Assembly: GCA_947259175.1 (NCBI GenBank)
Contig: CAMYKW010000009.1
Coordinates: 85,559-149,558, forward strand
DNA length: 64,000 bases
Direction: 5' to 3'
DNA from: an uncultured Gammaproteobacteria bacterium
GTDB taxonomy: Bacteria; Pseudomonadota; Gammaproteobacteria; Arenicellales; JAANXG01
Each line of letters starts with the position of its first letter. Position 1 is the first letter of the stretch. Of this stretch, positions 18,725 to 28,188 are shown piece after piece. The notes under the pieces were generated by a model. That model worked only from the letters and a program-made list of their open reading frames with translations. It did not search any database and was not told where the DNA came from. The position numbers and the translations under genes are program-made.

Positions 18725-19906
18725 CTAAGATTTACGCCAATATCGAATCAAGCCCACTATCGCTCCCAGCCCCACGGGCAACGGATATAACACCATGTAA
18801 TAGGTCACTGCCGCCAGAGAAAACAGTATATCGTCGCGGTGGTAAAGGGCCAACAACATTCGTTTGTTGATCGTTGCATTGGCGAATTGAACCGCAGCGA
18901 TTGCAACCCACCACCCCCAGTGTGCGCTGGCCAATAACATGACCAGCAGCAGCCAACTCAGGAAACAAGCGCATACATTGGTCTTCAGTTCCAACGAAGC
19001 CGTCCCGGAGTCCGAAAGCAGGTCCTGATTTTCGATCGAGTACATCGTCCAATACATGGCTTTACGAAACGCGTTACGCAAAGATCCGAGCAGCGAGAAA
19101 TCGAAAATGTGGCGTACTTGAATGGCGGGATCCATGACCAGTTCGATGCCGCGACGCCGCAAGCGATGACTGAACTCCACATCCTCGAGTATCGGACCCG
19201 GGGATTCCGAAAATCCTCCCTGTGCATGGAATTCGTCTGCGGTTATCGCCATGGCGTGGGTGGCGAGATAATCCGCGTTGGGCGCGTGTTTGGTTTCCGA
19301 GTAATTGATGAAGATCGACTGAAAGCGGTTGAAAAAGCCCTGGTCCGCCGGTTGGCGGGTGTAGGTGCCGCCCACCACCGTTGAAGGGCGGGAAGCGGCC
19401 ATGGCTCGGCTGACTGCGGTCAGGGTGTCCTCGTCGAGCAAACAGTCGGCGTCGGTAAAGAACAGGATGCGCCCCCTGGCGTGTTGAGCCCCGGTGTTTC
19501 TGGCATTCGCCGCGCCGCAGTGTTTGGGCAGGCGCACCAGTTGGCAGGGAAACCGTTCGATGATGCGCACCGAATCGTCGGTGGAACTATCATCCACGAC
19601 GATGACCTCGAACTGCGGGTGCCGCGATGCGAGCGCTGCTCCCAGGCAGGCGCCGATGGTTCTTTCGCCGTTGTGATTCGGGACGATGATCGATATCTCG
19701 GGATCCAACGCGACGTCTCCTGCTGCGCGGCCGTCATTTGCACCGTTCGAGGATAGCAGTTTGGGTGCAAGTCGTGGCGGTTTACGGCGCCTGAAGCCGG
19801 CCCCGGCCCGGGGACCCGCGCCGGGGCCGGTGAATGATGCAAATGAATCATTTCCAGTGGGCGGGTACAATAGTAAAAACCTAGCAAGCACTGGAAATGG
19901 TTTCAC
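18725..19906 (-). CDS. Family 2 glycosyltransferase; N-terminus uncertain
   Basis: ISIIVPNHNGERTIGACLGAALASRHPQFEVIVVDDSSTDDSVRII...FTDADCLLDEDTL. First ~75 residues look non-coding, so the true start may be near 19709. Confidence 0.75.
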   Translation of the reverse strand: MKPFPVLARFLLLYPPTGNDSFASFTGPGAGPRAGAGFRRRKPPRLAPKLLSSNGANDGRAAGDVALDPEISIIVPNHNGERTIGACLGAALASRHPQFEVIVVDDSSTDDSVRIIERFPCQLVRLPKHCGAANARNTGAQHARGRILFFTDADCLLDEDTLTAVSRAMAASRPSTVVGGTYTRQPADQGFFNRFQSIFINYSETKHAPNADYLATHAMAITADEFHAQGGFSESPGPILEDVEFSHRLRRRGIELVMDPAIQVRHIFDFSLLGSLRNAFRKAMYWTMYSIENQDLLSDSGTASLELKTNVCACFLSWLLLVMLLASAHWGWWVAIAAVQFANATINKRMLLALYHRDDILFSLAAVTYYMVLYPLPVGLGAIVGLIRYWRKS

Positions 19907-19948
19907 TGCATACGTTTGTCATCAATGACTGTTTAGGAGGAGTTAATC

Positions 19949-20965
19949 ATGAAACGAAGTCTCGACATCTGCGCTAAGGCACTGCTCGCGACGCTGTTGG
20001 TCGCATGGGGAGGCAGCGTGTCCGCGGGTCAATGGGCCAACCCCGACCTGCTGCTCGATGCGAAAGCCGTGAAGGCAAACATCGACAAGTCCAATTGGGC
20101 GGTGGTCGATTGCCGCGGCCTCAAGCAATACGCCAAAGGACACATACCCGGCGCCATCAGCCTCGGCGACCGTTGCAAGAAGGCCTTGCGCGACGCCACC
20201 TCGAGGGTGTACCGGGATGCTGGAAAATACGAAAAACTTTTTGGGGCGGTGGGCATCGGCAACGACACCCATGTCGTATTTTACGGCGGCGATCTCGGCA
20301 CGCTCTTGGATGCCACGGTCGGATTCTGGATCATGGAGTACCTCGGGCACGAGGGTAAAGTGCACGTGTTGAACGGCGGTGTGGAGGCCTGGCGCAAGGC
20401 CGGATATCGGCTGGACAATAAGCTGGTAAAGAGAGACCCGACCACCTTCAAGGCGAACGTGGTCGCCGGCAGATACGGCGAGACCGACGAAGTGCTCAAG
20501 ATTGCCTCCGGCGACATGAAAAATCAGCTGGTGGACTCGCGAACCAAGAAGGAGTATCAAGGCAAGGATATCCGCGCGATCCGCGGTGGCCACGTGCCGA
20601 ACGTTACCGTCAACGTGTCGCACATCGACACCCTGATGCAGGAAAAGAACGCCAAGACCGGTAAAATGCAGCCGGTGGCCTATCTGGACCCCGACGCCGC
20701 TGAGAAGGCGTTTGGCTCGCTGGACAAGTCCAAGCGCACCCTCGCCTATTGCCAGACCGGAACCCGTTCGACGATGACCTACCTGCAGTTGCGCGCGTTG
20801 GGCTTCAAGGATGTCGCCAACTGGGATGAGTCATGGCGCGTCTACGGATCCCAGCTGAACTATCCGGTGGAAGGTGAGCAATGGTTCAACTTCGCCAGTC
20901 TCAACAAGAAAGTTAAAAACCTGGAGAAAAAACTCGCGGCGATGGAAAAGGCCGCCAAGAAATAA
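19949..20965 (+). CDS. Exported tandem-rhodanese sulfurtransferase
   Basis: Signal peptide; two rhodanese domains (VVDCRGLKQYAKGHIPGAISL; AYCQTGTRSTMTYLQLRALGFKDVANWDESW); AGGAGG RBS. Confidence 0.85.
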   Translation: MKRSLDICAKALLATLLVAWGGSVSAGQWANPDLLLDAKAVKANIDKSNWAVVDCRGLKQYAKGHIPGAISLGDRCKKALRDATSRVYRDAGKYEKLFGAVGIGNDTHVVFYGGDLGTLLDATVGFWIMEYLGHEGKVHVLNGGVEAWRKAGYRLDNKLVKRDPTTFKANVVAGRYGETDEVLKIASGDMKNQLVDSRTKKEYQGKDIRAIRGGHVPNVTVNVSHIDTLMQEKNAKTGKMQPVAYLDPDAAEKAFGSLDKSKRTLAYCQTGTRSTMTYLQLRALGFKDVANWDESWRVYGSQLNYPVEGEQWFNFASLNKKVKNLEKKLAAMEKAAKK

Positions 20966-21008
20966 GCCGGCCGTCATCCGTACCTGGCGCGCCAGGGGGC
21001 CACAAATC

Positions 21009-21041
21009 AGGGCCGCGGTTTTCAGCTGCGGCCCTTTTTTT
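21009..21041 (+). terminator. Rho-independent terminator after rhodanese gene
   Basis: AGGGCCGC/GCGGCCCT stem (21009-21016/21028-21035) followed by TTTTTTT. Confidence 0.85.
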
Positions 21042-21392
21042 GGGTGCGGCCGGCAGGGCGCACCCACTGGGTGGAGAAAAACCCTGCGATTTGCGCTATA
21101 ATCTTAGACAAGCTAAGCTGAACAACAGCATCATGAAATTTCCCGTGATTGCTGAAAAGCCAACGGCTTGGTGTTGGGGGCGCAGCAGGACAGTCAAGCC
21201 TACCCGGACCGCCATCTGCGTGCCGGGCGGGACCGGTGCGTAGTTGAGACGCAAAGTGCTAGCAAAAATAAGCGTTGACGTGCGATTCATTGCTCATCCG
21301 CGAATTGCGGGTGACGCCCCCCGATATTGCCGGCGTTCAGGGCTGGGGTCATCACGGCAGGGTCCACTTTGACGCGTTGACGACAACGGCAG

Positions 21393-23303
21393 ATGAACGA
21401 CACCACCGCGGTACCCAAATTCACTGACGACCAACCCACCCCGGTCGCGGACGGCGCGCCGCAGGCTGAGCAACTGCGCGATCATGTCGTAGAGATCATC
21501 AGCGATTCCGGCGAGGGCGCGCAGAAGTGCGGCCAGTCGTTTGCGAGTATCGCGGCCAAGATGGGTCACGGCATTTGGACGGTAGAGATCATCCCCGCCG
21601 AGATCGAGCCACCGGCGCGAAGTATCGAAGGCGCAAGCGGAAATCGTATTCGCGTCGGGTCTTTCGCTGTCGCCAACGGTGGAGACGAAGCCGATCTGGT
21701 GATCGCGTTCAATGAGCAGGTTCTGATAGGCCGGGTACGCGCCGGCGCCCTCAAGACGGGCTGCATCATACTGCTGGAAAATAAATGGCGCCATCATCAG
21801 GATCCGGCCATTGTCGCTGCCTACACGTCAACCCACGACAAGCTGGTCGCCGACGGTTACCGCGTCTACGAGATTCCCATGGAACAGGTGTGCCTGCAGC
21901 ACACGAGCAATCCTCAGCGCGGAAAGAACATGTTCGTGCTCGGTATGCTCAACCGGCTCTATGGTCAGGATTTGAAGCTTGCGCGTGAGCAGGTGGCGTT
22001 TACATTCCGCTCCAAGAGCGCGGACATCGTGGACCGCAACGTCAAGCTGTTGGACGCGGGTTACGACTGGGTGGGGGAAAATCTCGATCTGCGCTTCGAA
22101 ATTCCCGCAGCGAGGCGGGAACAGGCACAGATTGTAGTGAGCGGCAATGCGTCTTTGGCGCTCGGCATTATGGCGTCGGGTATGGAAATCTGCTCGATGT
22201 ATCCGATTACCCCGGCGACGTCCGCGTCCCACTATCTGAGTGAGGTTTTCGAAAACGTCGGCGGATTAGTGCACCAGGCGGAAGACGAAATTGCCGCATG
22301 CGCGTTCGCGATCGGCGCCTCCTACGCGGGCAAATGCGCGGTAACCATCACATCGGGTCCGGGCATGGCCCTCAAACAGGAACTCATTGGTCTGGCGGCG
22401 ATGGCCGAGATCCCGTTGGTGATCGTTAATGTGCAGCGTGGCGGACCGAGTACCGGCCTGCCGACCAAGGTGGAGCAGGGAGATTTGCTGCAGGCGATCT
22501 TCGGCACCCATGGCGACGCGCCCCGAGTGGTGCTGGCGGCCGCTACCATCGAGGAGTGTTTCTACCTGCCGATCACCGCACGCAAGATCGCCGAGGCGTT
22601 CAATCTTCCGGTGGTGCTGCTCACGGACGCCAATCTGGCCACGGCCCAGCAGCCTTTCGCGCGGCCGCGGCTGCGCAAAGAGTGGTTTGCCGCTCCCGTG
22701 GACCAAAGTGCAATCCCGGAGGGTGAGGCGCCCTATGACTGGGATCGCAGGACCGGTCTACACCGCCGCTTCACACCGGGGCAGCCCGGCGGTATGCATA
22801 CGCTGACCGGCCTGGCCCACGATCGCAAAAGCCGGGTGGCCTATGATCCGGCGACCAACGAGGAAGGGTTGCGGCACCGCAGTTTAAAGTTGGCCGCGTT
22901 TCAAAAGACCCTCAACACGCCTGAGGTTTGTGGTGACGCGGACGGTGATTTACTGGTGATCGGCTGGGGCAGCACCCAAGGCGTTATCGAAGAGGCGGTG
23001 GAGCGGGTGCGTGCGGACGGGCATGCGGCGGCGTCCCTGCATCTGACCTATCTACAGCCGATGGCTTCGGGAATCGGCGATATCATGAAACGCTACCGGC
23101 AGGTAATGACCGTAGAGATGAACTGGGGTGACCGGATCGATGACGACTTGATCAACATCGAAAATCGTCGTTACTCCAGTCTCGCATGGTTATTACGCGC
23201 ACGTTACTTGGTGGACGTGGACTGCTGGACCGAGGTGCAGGGACAGCCGCTGAAGCCACGAGCGGTAGCCCAGGCAATTCGTAACAAGCTGACAAGGGGG
23301 TAA
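21393..23303 (+). CDS. 2-oxoacid:ferredoxin oxidoreductase, fused gamma-alpha subunit (2-oxoglutarate type likely)
   Basis: N-terminal gamma-like domain, then alpha domain MEICSMYPITPATSASHYLSE...HQAEDEIAACAFAIGASYAGKCAVTITSGPGMALKQELIGLA. Confidence 0.85.
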   Translation: MNDTTAVPKFTDDQPTPVADGAPQAEQLRDHVVEIISDSGEGAQKCGQSFASIAAKMGHGIWTVEIIPAEIEPPARSIEGASGNRIRVGSFAVANGGDEADLVIAFNEQVLIGRVRAGALKTGCIILLENKWRHHQDPAIVAAYTSTHDKLVADGYRVYEIPMEQVCLQHTSNPQRGKNMFVLGMLNRLYGQDLKLAREQVAFTFRSKSADIVDRNVKLLDAGYDWVGENLDLRFEIPAARREQAQIVVSGNASLALGIMASGMEICSMYPITPATSASHYLSEVFENVGGLVHQAEDEIAACAFAIGASYAGKCAVTITSGPGMALKQELIGLAAMAEIPLVIVNVQRGGPSTGLPTKVEQGDLLQAIFGTHGDAPRVVLAAATIEECFYLPITARKIAEAFNLPVVLLTDANLATAQQPFARPRLRKEWFAAPVDQSAIPEGEAPYDWDRRTGLHRRFTPGQPGGMHTLTGLAHDRKSRVAYDPATNEEGLRHRSLKLAAFQKTLNTPEVCGDADGDLLVIGWGSTQGVIEEAVERVRADGHAAASLHLTYLQPMASGIGDIMKRYRQVMTVEMNWGDRIDDDLINIENRRYSSLAWLLRARYLVDVDCWTEVQGQPLKPRAVAQAIRNKLTRG

Positions 23304-23304
23304 C

Positions 23305-24279
23305 GTGTTTGATCCCATCGAGGTGCTGTCTCCGAGCGTATCCGACATCGATGATGAGGCCTATTCATTAGACGACTTCGAAGGTGTCGATTCACGTTGG
23401 TGCCACCGTTGCGGCAACAACGCAATCCTTACCGCAGTGCAAAAGCTCTGTGCCGAGGAACAACTGGCTCCGGAGAAGACCGTTTTCGTGTCCGGCATCG
23501 GGTGCTCGTCACGTCTGCCGCACTACATGGGCACTTATGGATTTCATGCACTGCACGGCCGCGCGTTACCGGTCGCCGAGGGTATAAAAATTCGCCGCCC
23601 GGACTTGCACGTATTCGTGACCACCGGCGATGGCGATTGTTGCAGCATCGGCGCCGGTCACTGGTTGCACGCTATTCGTTACAACATGAACATGACGGTG
23701 TTGCTGCACGACAATCAAATCTATGGCCTCACCAAGAAGCAAGTATCGCCGACCTCCCCCCGCGGTCTGGTGAGCAACACCAGCCCGCACGGGGCTCACC
23801 TCGAGCCTCTCAATCCGCTTGCCGCAACGCTGGGCATGTCGAATATTTCGTTCGTTGCTCACGCAGTGGACTGGGTGCCGAGCGTGCTGTGCGACATTAT
23901 CAAGCAGGCGTTCCATCATCGCGGCCTGGCATTCGTATGCATTATGCAGCGCTGCCCGAATTATCTACCCGATCACTTTGAGCAATACATGAAGGATCCG
24001 GAGCGAACGGTGCTGCTTACCCACGCTCGGGGCCTGCAAGTGGACGAGGCGGTGGCGAAGCGTTTCAAGCACCGCGAGGAACATGATCCGCGGGACATAG
24101 ATCGCGCCCGGGAGCTGGCAAACAACCGGGAACGGGTGCCCCTGGGTATCCTGTACCGCAATCCGGATGTGCTTTGCTACGAGGACGTACGTGCCGGCGT
24201 TGAACACATGTCGGTGGCGGACAAGATTTCGGCGTTGGAGCGGGAGTTTGACAAGTTCACCGTACAGCCCGCGTCGTGA
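23305..24279 (+). CDS. 2-oxoacid:ferredoxin oxidoreductase, beta subunit (TPP-binding)
   Basis: WCHRCGNNAILTAVQKL, SGIGCSSRLPHYMGTYGFHALHGRALPVAEGIK, TTGDGDCCSIGAGHWLHAIRYNMNMTVLLHDNQIYGLTKKQVSPTS; GTG start directly after the alpha gene. Confidence 0.85.
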   Translation: MFDPIEVLSPSVSDIDDEAYSLDDFEGVDSRWCHRCGNNAILTAVQKLCAEEQLAPEKTVFVSGIGCSSRLPHYMGTYGFHALHGRALPVAEGIKIRRPDLHVFVTTGDGDCCSIGAGHWLHAIRYNMNMTVLLHDNQIYGLTKKQVSPTSPRGLVSNTSPHGAHLEPLNPLAATLGMSNISFVAHAVDWVPSVLCDIIKQAFHHRGLAFVCIMQRCPNYLPDHFEQYMKDPERTVLLTHARGLQVDEAVAKRFKHREEHDPRDIDRARELANNRERVPLGILYRNPDVLCYEDVRAGVEHMSVADKISALEREFDKFTVQPAS

Positions 24280-24340
24280 CGCGCGTGATTTGGGCGCCTT
24301 GCGCACAATAAATGGGGATTCAGGCGATTGAGAAGCACCG

Positions 24341-26620
24341 GTGAATAGATTCGAAGAACGCGGTGAGGAATTGGTGGCGGTGCGCCAGGACGGGCGTCTC
24401 AAGCAGTTGTTACGCATTCATCTCGGCCCGCCGGAGTTGCCGCAAGCCGCAGATGCCGAATCTGCGCCGGTATTGACGCCGGCGCTTTTCAGCGCCTACC
24501 GAGATCTTGGTTCGCTGCGGTACGATTTTCCGCTGGTGTTGCTCGAACCCGGCGCCGATCGGGTTGCGGCGCCGCTGTCTGCAATCATAGACGGTCTGAT
24601 CGACGCGCATGCCCAGGCCGGTGTCCCGGGGGAGGCTTACCGCCGGGACCTTTATCAATTGGAGCGCGCGGTCAAGGAGTTGGCGGCTGCCGGTGACGAG
24701 AGACCGCTCAAGGCAATTTGGACTGAAGCCGCCAACCGCTGTTATGCGCAAACCGCGGACGAGGGCCGGCGCAAACAATTGCGCGACAATCTGCGGTCGG
24801 CGCGCTTGGAGGTCCGCGACGACGGCGTGGTCGCCTGTTGTGACGGCCGCATTGCACGCCGGTTTTTTATGCATGCGTGGCAGCGCGTCCAAACCGAGCA
24901 GGACGTGCATGCACGCGAGACCCTGGATGAACTCATCGCGGAACTGACGGCGATTGTCGATGCGGATCGTATGCGCTCCGCCCGGGCGACGTCCGCAGAG
25001 GCACTGCGGACGGCGATGGGCGATGAACATGCCGGCGGCATTGACTTTGACCGGTTGTCGACGGTGTTGCGCAGCAGCAAACACCAGCGGCCACTCAAGA
25101 GCAACCGGCGCAAACGGCTGCACTCGGTGCTCAAGGTCCTGGAGGTGCAGCGCAAGCAGCTCGGTGCGGGAAACGGCAGATCACCGCGCCGCGGCGGCCG
25201 CGAATACACCGCCATCGACAGCTGCGTCGAGGCGTTAAAGCTGCTCGAGGCGGAGATGCAGCGTATGGTGGAGTTGTTTCGCGCGGTGCGCATTGCCCGT
25301 CTGGAAGTGGAGAACCGTTACGATGAATCTCGTCATGACGCGTTTTTTGCGGCATTTGATCAACAGCAGCTCACACCGGAAGAGCTCCGCGGCTTACCTC
25401 CTTTGTTTGTCCATATTGATGGTCATGACCTGGGTGCCGAAGATAAATCCGCATTGATTGAAATCCTCTCGTCTGACCTGCCGATCAAGATTGTGCTCGA
25501 GCTGCACACCATACCCGACACCCTACCATTGGCGGTGGGGCAAGCGGGATTCGGTGGTTGGAGTACGAGTATCGGCAGCATGGCGACGGGATTGCGCACC
25601 GCCTTCGTGCTGCAAACCTCGGCTTCCCACCTGCCGCAACTCGAGGCCCAGGTCGCCGACGGACTTCGCTATAAGGGTGCTGCGTTGTACTGTGTGTACT
25701 CCGGACCGCGTGAGGAATCGGAGTCCGTGCCACGGTACCTGCGTTGTGCCAGCGCCTTAGAGGGACGCGCATTCCCCTGTTTTGTGCATCATCCGGGCTA
25801 CGGTGGTGAATGGGCGCAGCGATTCGAGCTGCTCGCCAATCCGCAGGCCGAGGAACCCTGGCCAGTCCACCATTTCAGCTACGAGGATTCCGACGGCCGG
25901 GCGATCGGCGAGGAAATCGCTTTTACCGTGGTCGATTTCCTGGCCATGGATCCGCGCTTTGCGGCGCAGTTTGTGCCGGTTCCACCGGAGGATTGGCACC
26001 CGAACATGGTGCCGCTGGGGGACTATCTCGCACTGCAGGAGGGCGACACTTTCGGCAAGGTGCCTTATCTGTTGATGGTCAATGAAGACAATATCCTGCA
26101 TCGGGTTATTGTGCGTCGTGGACTGGTCGCCGCCGCACGCCGCTGCGCGGAATTGTGGCGCAGCCTTCAGGAACTCGGAGGTATCCGCAACTCCCACGCC
26201 TTGCGCTTGCTCGAGGCCGAGCGGCAGCGCGCCATAGAACAAAGCAACAGCGGACGACCCGCCGCGGAGTCGGCGGCCGAGCCGGCCGCAGCGCCCGAGC
26301 TGGCGACCGATATTGTGGAGCCCCTTGCCGCGGACGACGCACAGCCGGCGGAGGTCGCCGCGGCGCCGGCTACGGATCAGGCCTACATCGAGAGCGAGTT
26401 GTGCACCAGCTGTAACGACTGCACCGACCGCAACAGTATGATGTTTGCGTATGACGACGCGAAGCAGGCGTATATTAAAGATGCCGGCGCCGGGACGTAT
26501 CGCGACCTGGTTGAGGCGGCGGAAAACTGTCCGGTATGCATCATCCACCCGGGCAAACCGGTCGACCCCAGCGAACCGGGTGTCGAGGAACTGATGCGGC
26601 GCGCCGAGGCGTTCAACTAA
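24341..26620 (+). CDS. Large (759 aa) protein with C-terminal single-cluster ferredoxin domain, KOR-associated
   Basis: C-terminal ELCTSCNDCTDRNSMMFAYDDAKQAYIKDAGAGTYRDLVEAAENCPVCIIHPGKP. Central domain resembles a PFOR-like fold; N-terminal ~300 aa unassigned. Confidence 0.6.
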   Translation: MNRFEERGEELVAVRQDGRLKQLLRIHLGPPELPQAADAESAPVLTPALFSAYRDLGSLRYDFPLVLLEPGADRVAAPLSAIIDGLIDAHAQAGVPGEAYRRDLYQLERAVKELAAAGDERPLKAIWTEAANRCYAQTADEGRRKQLRDNLRSARLEVRDDGVVACCDGRIARRFFMHAWQRVQTEQDVHARETLDELIAELTAIVDADRMRSARATSAEALRTAMGDEHAGGIDFDRLSTVLRSSKHQRPLKSNRRKRLHSVLKVLEVQRKQLGAGNGRSPRRGGREYTAIDSCVEALKLLEAEMQRMVELFRAVRIARLEVENRYDESRHDAFFAAFDQQQLTPEELRGLPPLFVHIDGHDLGAEDKSALIEILSSDLPIKIVLELHTIPDTLPLAVGQAGFGGWSTSIGSMATGLRTAFVLQTSASHLPQLEAQVADGLRYKGAALYCVYSGPREESESVPRYLRCASALEGRAFPCFVHHPGYGGEWAQRFELLANPQAEEPWPVHHFSYEDSDGRAIGEEIAFTVVDFLAMDPRFAAQFVPVPPEDWHPNMVPLGDYLALQEGDTFGKVPYLLMVNEDNILHRVIVRRGLVAAARRCAELWRSLQELGGIRNSHALRLLEAERQRAIEQSNSGRPAAESAAEPAAAPELATDIVEPLAADDAQPAEVAAAPATDQAYIESELCTSCNDCTDRNSMMFAYDDAKQAYIKDAGAGTYRDLVEAAENCPVCIIHPGKPVDPSEPGVEELMRRAEAFN

Positions 26621-26659
26621 CCCGAAAATCATGATCTAAGCGGCGCGTCGGAGATAAAC

Positions 26660-28174
26660 ATGCCCAAGAAGACGATCAGAACCATTCCCCAGGAACGCAC
26701 GCCGATCGCGGTTCAAGACCCCGGCGAGCGAACCGCTAATTTCGACGAGGTCGCGCTCGGTTACACTCTGGAAGACGCTCTCAACGAAGCGGAGCGTTGT
26801 CTGATGTGTCCCCAGGAGCCCTGTGTGGCAGGTTGCCCGGTCGGCATCGACATCCCGAAATTCATCCAGGCTATTTGCGATAAAGACTTCCGCACCTCCT
26901 ACGACGTACTCGCCAGGTCAACCCTGTTGCCGGCCATTTGCGGGCGGGTGTGTCCCCAGGAGGACCAATGCGAAGGGGTCTGTGTGGTGTCCAAGCAGCT
27001 CGAACCGGTGGCCATCGGTCGTCTCGAGCGCTATATCGGCGATATGGCCATCTCCGAAGGTTGGAGCAATACCCCGGATATCGAACCGCGCGGCCACAGG
27101 ATCGCCATCGTCGGGGCGGGACCGGCGGGGATAGCCTGCGCCGCCGATCTGGCCAAGGCGGGCTGCGAGGTGACGATCTACGAGGCCTTGCACCGCCCCG
27201 GCGGCGTCTTGACCTACGGGATTCCCGAGTTCCGCCTGCCCAACCCGGTGGTCGATGCGGAATTCCAGAAGGTCATCGAGCTCGGCGTCAAGGTCGAATG
27301 CAACACTCTGGTCGGGCGGCTGTTTACCATTGAACAGCTGCGCGATGAGATGGGTTTTGATGCGGTGTTTATCGGCACCGGTGCGGGCTACCCGAGCTTC
27401 ATGGGTATTCCCGGCGAGTCGCTGAACGGGGTGCTTTCGGCCAACGAGTTTCTGACGCGGTGCAACTTGATGCAAGCAGGGAATTTCCCCGCCAAGGACA
27501 CACCTCTGGGTCTGGGACGCAAGGTCGCGGTCATCGGTGCCGGCAACACGGCGATGGATGCCATGCGTGTGTCGCTGCGGCTGGGCGCAGAGGAAGTGTA
27601 CTGCCTGTATCGCCGCACCAAGGCGGAAAGTCCCGCACGTGCCGAGGAACTGCACCACGCGCAAGAAGAGGGGGTGATCTTTCAGTGGTTGACGGCGCCG
27701 GTGGAGATCCTCGGGGATGAGGACAACAACGTGCGCGGATTGCGGTGCATACGCATGGAATTGGGTGAGCCGGATGCCTCCGGTCGACGGCGGCCGGTGC
27801 CGATCAAGAACAGTGAGTTCGAGTTTGAATGCGACACCGTGATTTATGCCATTGGCACCAACGCCAATCCCATTATCGGTCAAACGTCGAAACTCAAACT
27901 CAACAAGTGGGGTTATATAGAAGCCGATGGCGAGCAATCCACCTCGCTCGCCGGAGTGTTTGCGGGAGGTGATATTGTTACCGGCTCCGCCACGGTTATC
28001 CTTGCGATGGGCGCCGGGCGTCGCGCAGCACAGAGCATCAAGGGCTATCTGGGCATTAATGACCCCGAGGATATGGCGGTGTCAAACCCCGAGCGGCCGC
28101 GTATCTTCGGCATCGATTCGCGACAGAAGCAATTTACCCGGGTGCGTTTACCGCGTCAGGATCGCGCCGCCTGA
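26660..28174 (+). CDS. GltD/NfnB-like NAD(P)-binding flavoprotein with Fe-S N-terminus (copy 1)
   Basis: ERCLMCPQEPCVAGCPVGIDIPKFI, CGRVCPQEDQCEGVC, IVGAGPAGIACAADL, VIGAGNTAMDAMRVSLRLGA. Confidence 0.85.
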   Translation: MPKKTIRTIPQERTPIAVQDPGERTANFDEVALGYTLEDALNEAERCLMCPQEPCVAGCPVGIDIPKFIQAICDKDFRTSYDVLARSTLLPAICGRVCPQEDQCEGVCVVSKQLEPVAIGRLERYIGDMAISEGWSNTPDIEPRGHRIAIVGAGPAGIACAADLAKAGCEVTIYEALHRPGGVLTYGIPEFRLPNPVVDAEFQKVIELGVKVECNTLVGRLFTIEQLRDEMGFDAVFIGTGAGYPSFMGIPGESLNGVLSANEFLTRCNLMQAGNFPAKDTPLGLGRKVAVIGAGNTAMDAMRVSLRLGAEEVYCLYRRTKAESPARAEELHHAQEEGVIFQWLTAPVEILGDEDNNVRGLRCIRMELGEPDASGRRRPVPIKNSEFEFECDTVIYAIGTNANPIIGQTSKLKLNKWGYIEADGEQSTSLAGVFAGGDIVTGSATVILAMGAGRRAAQSIKGYLGINDPEDMAVSNPERPRIFGIDSRQKQFTRVRLPRQDRAA

Positions 28175-28188
28175 TCGCAACGCTGCGT

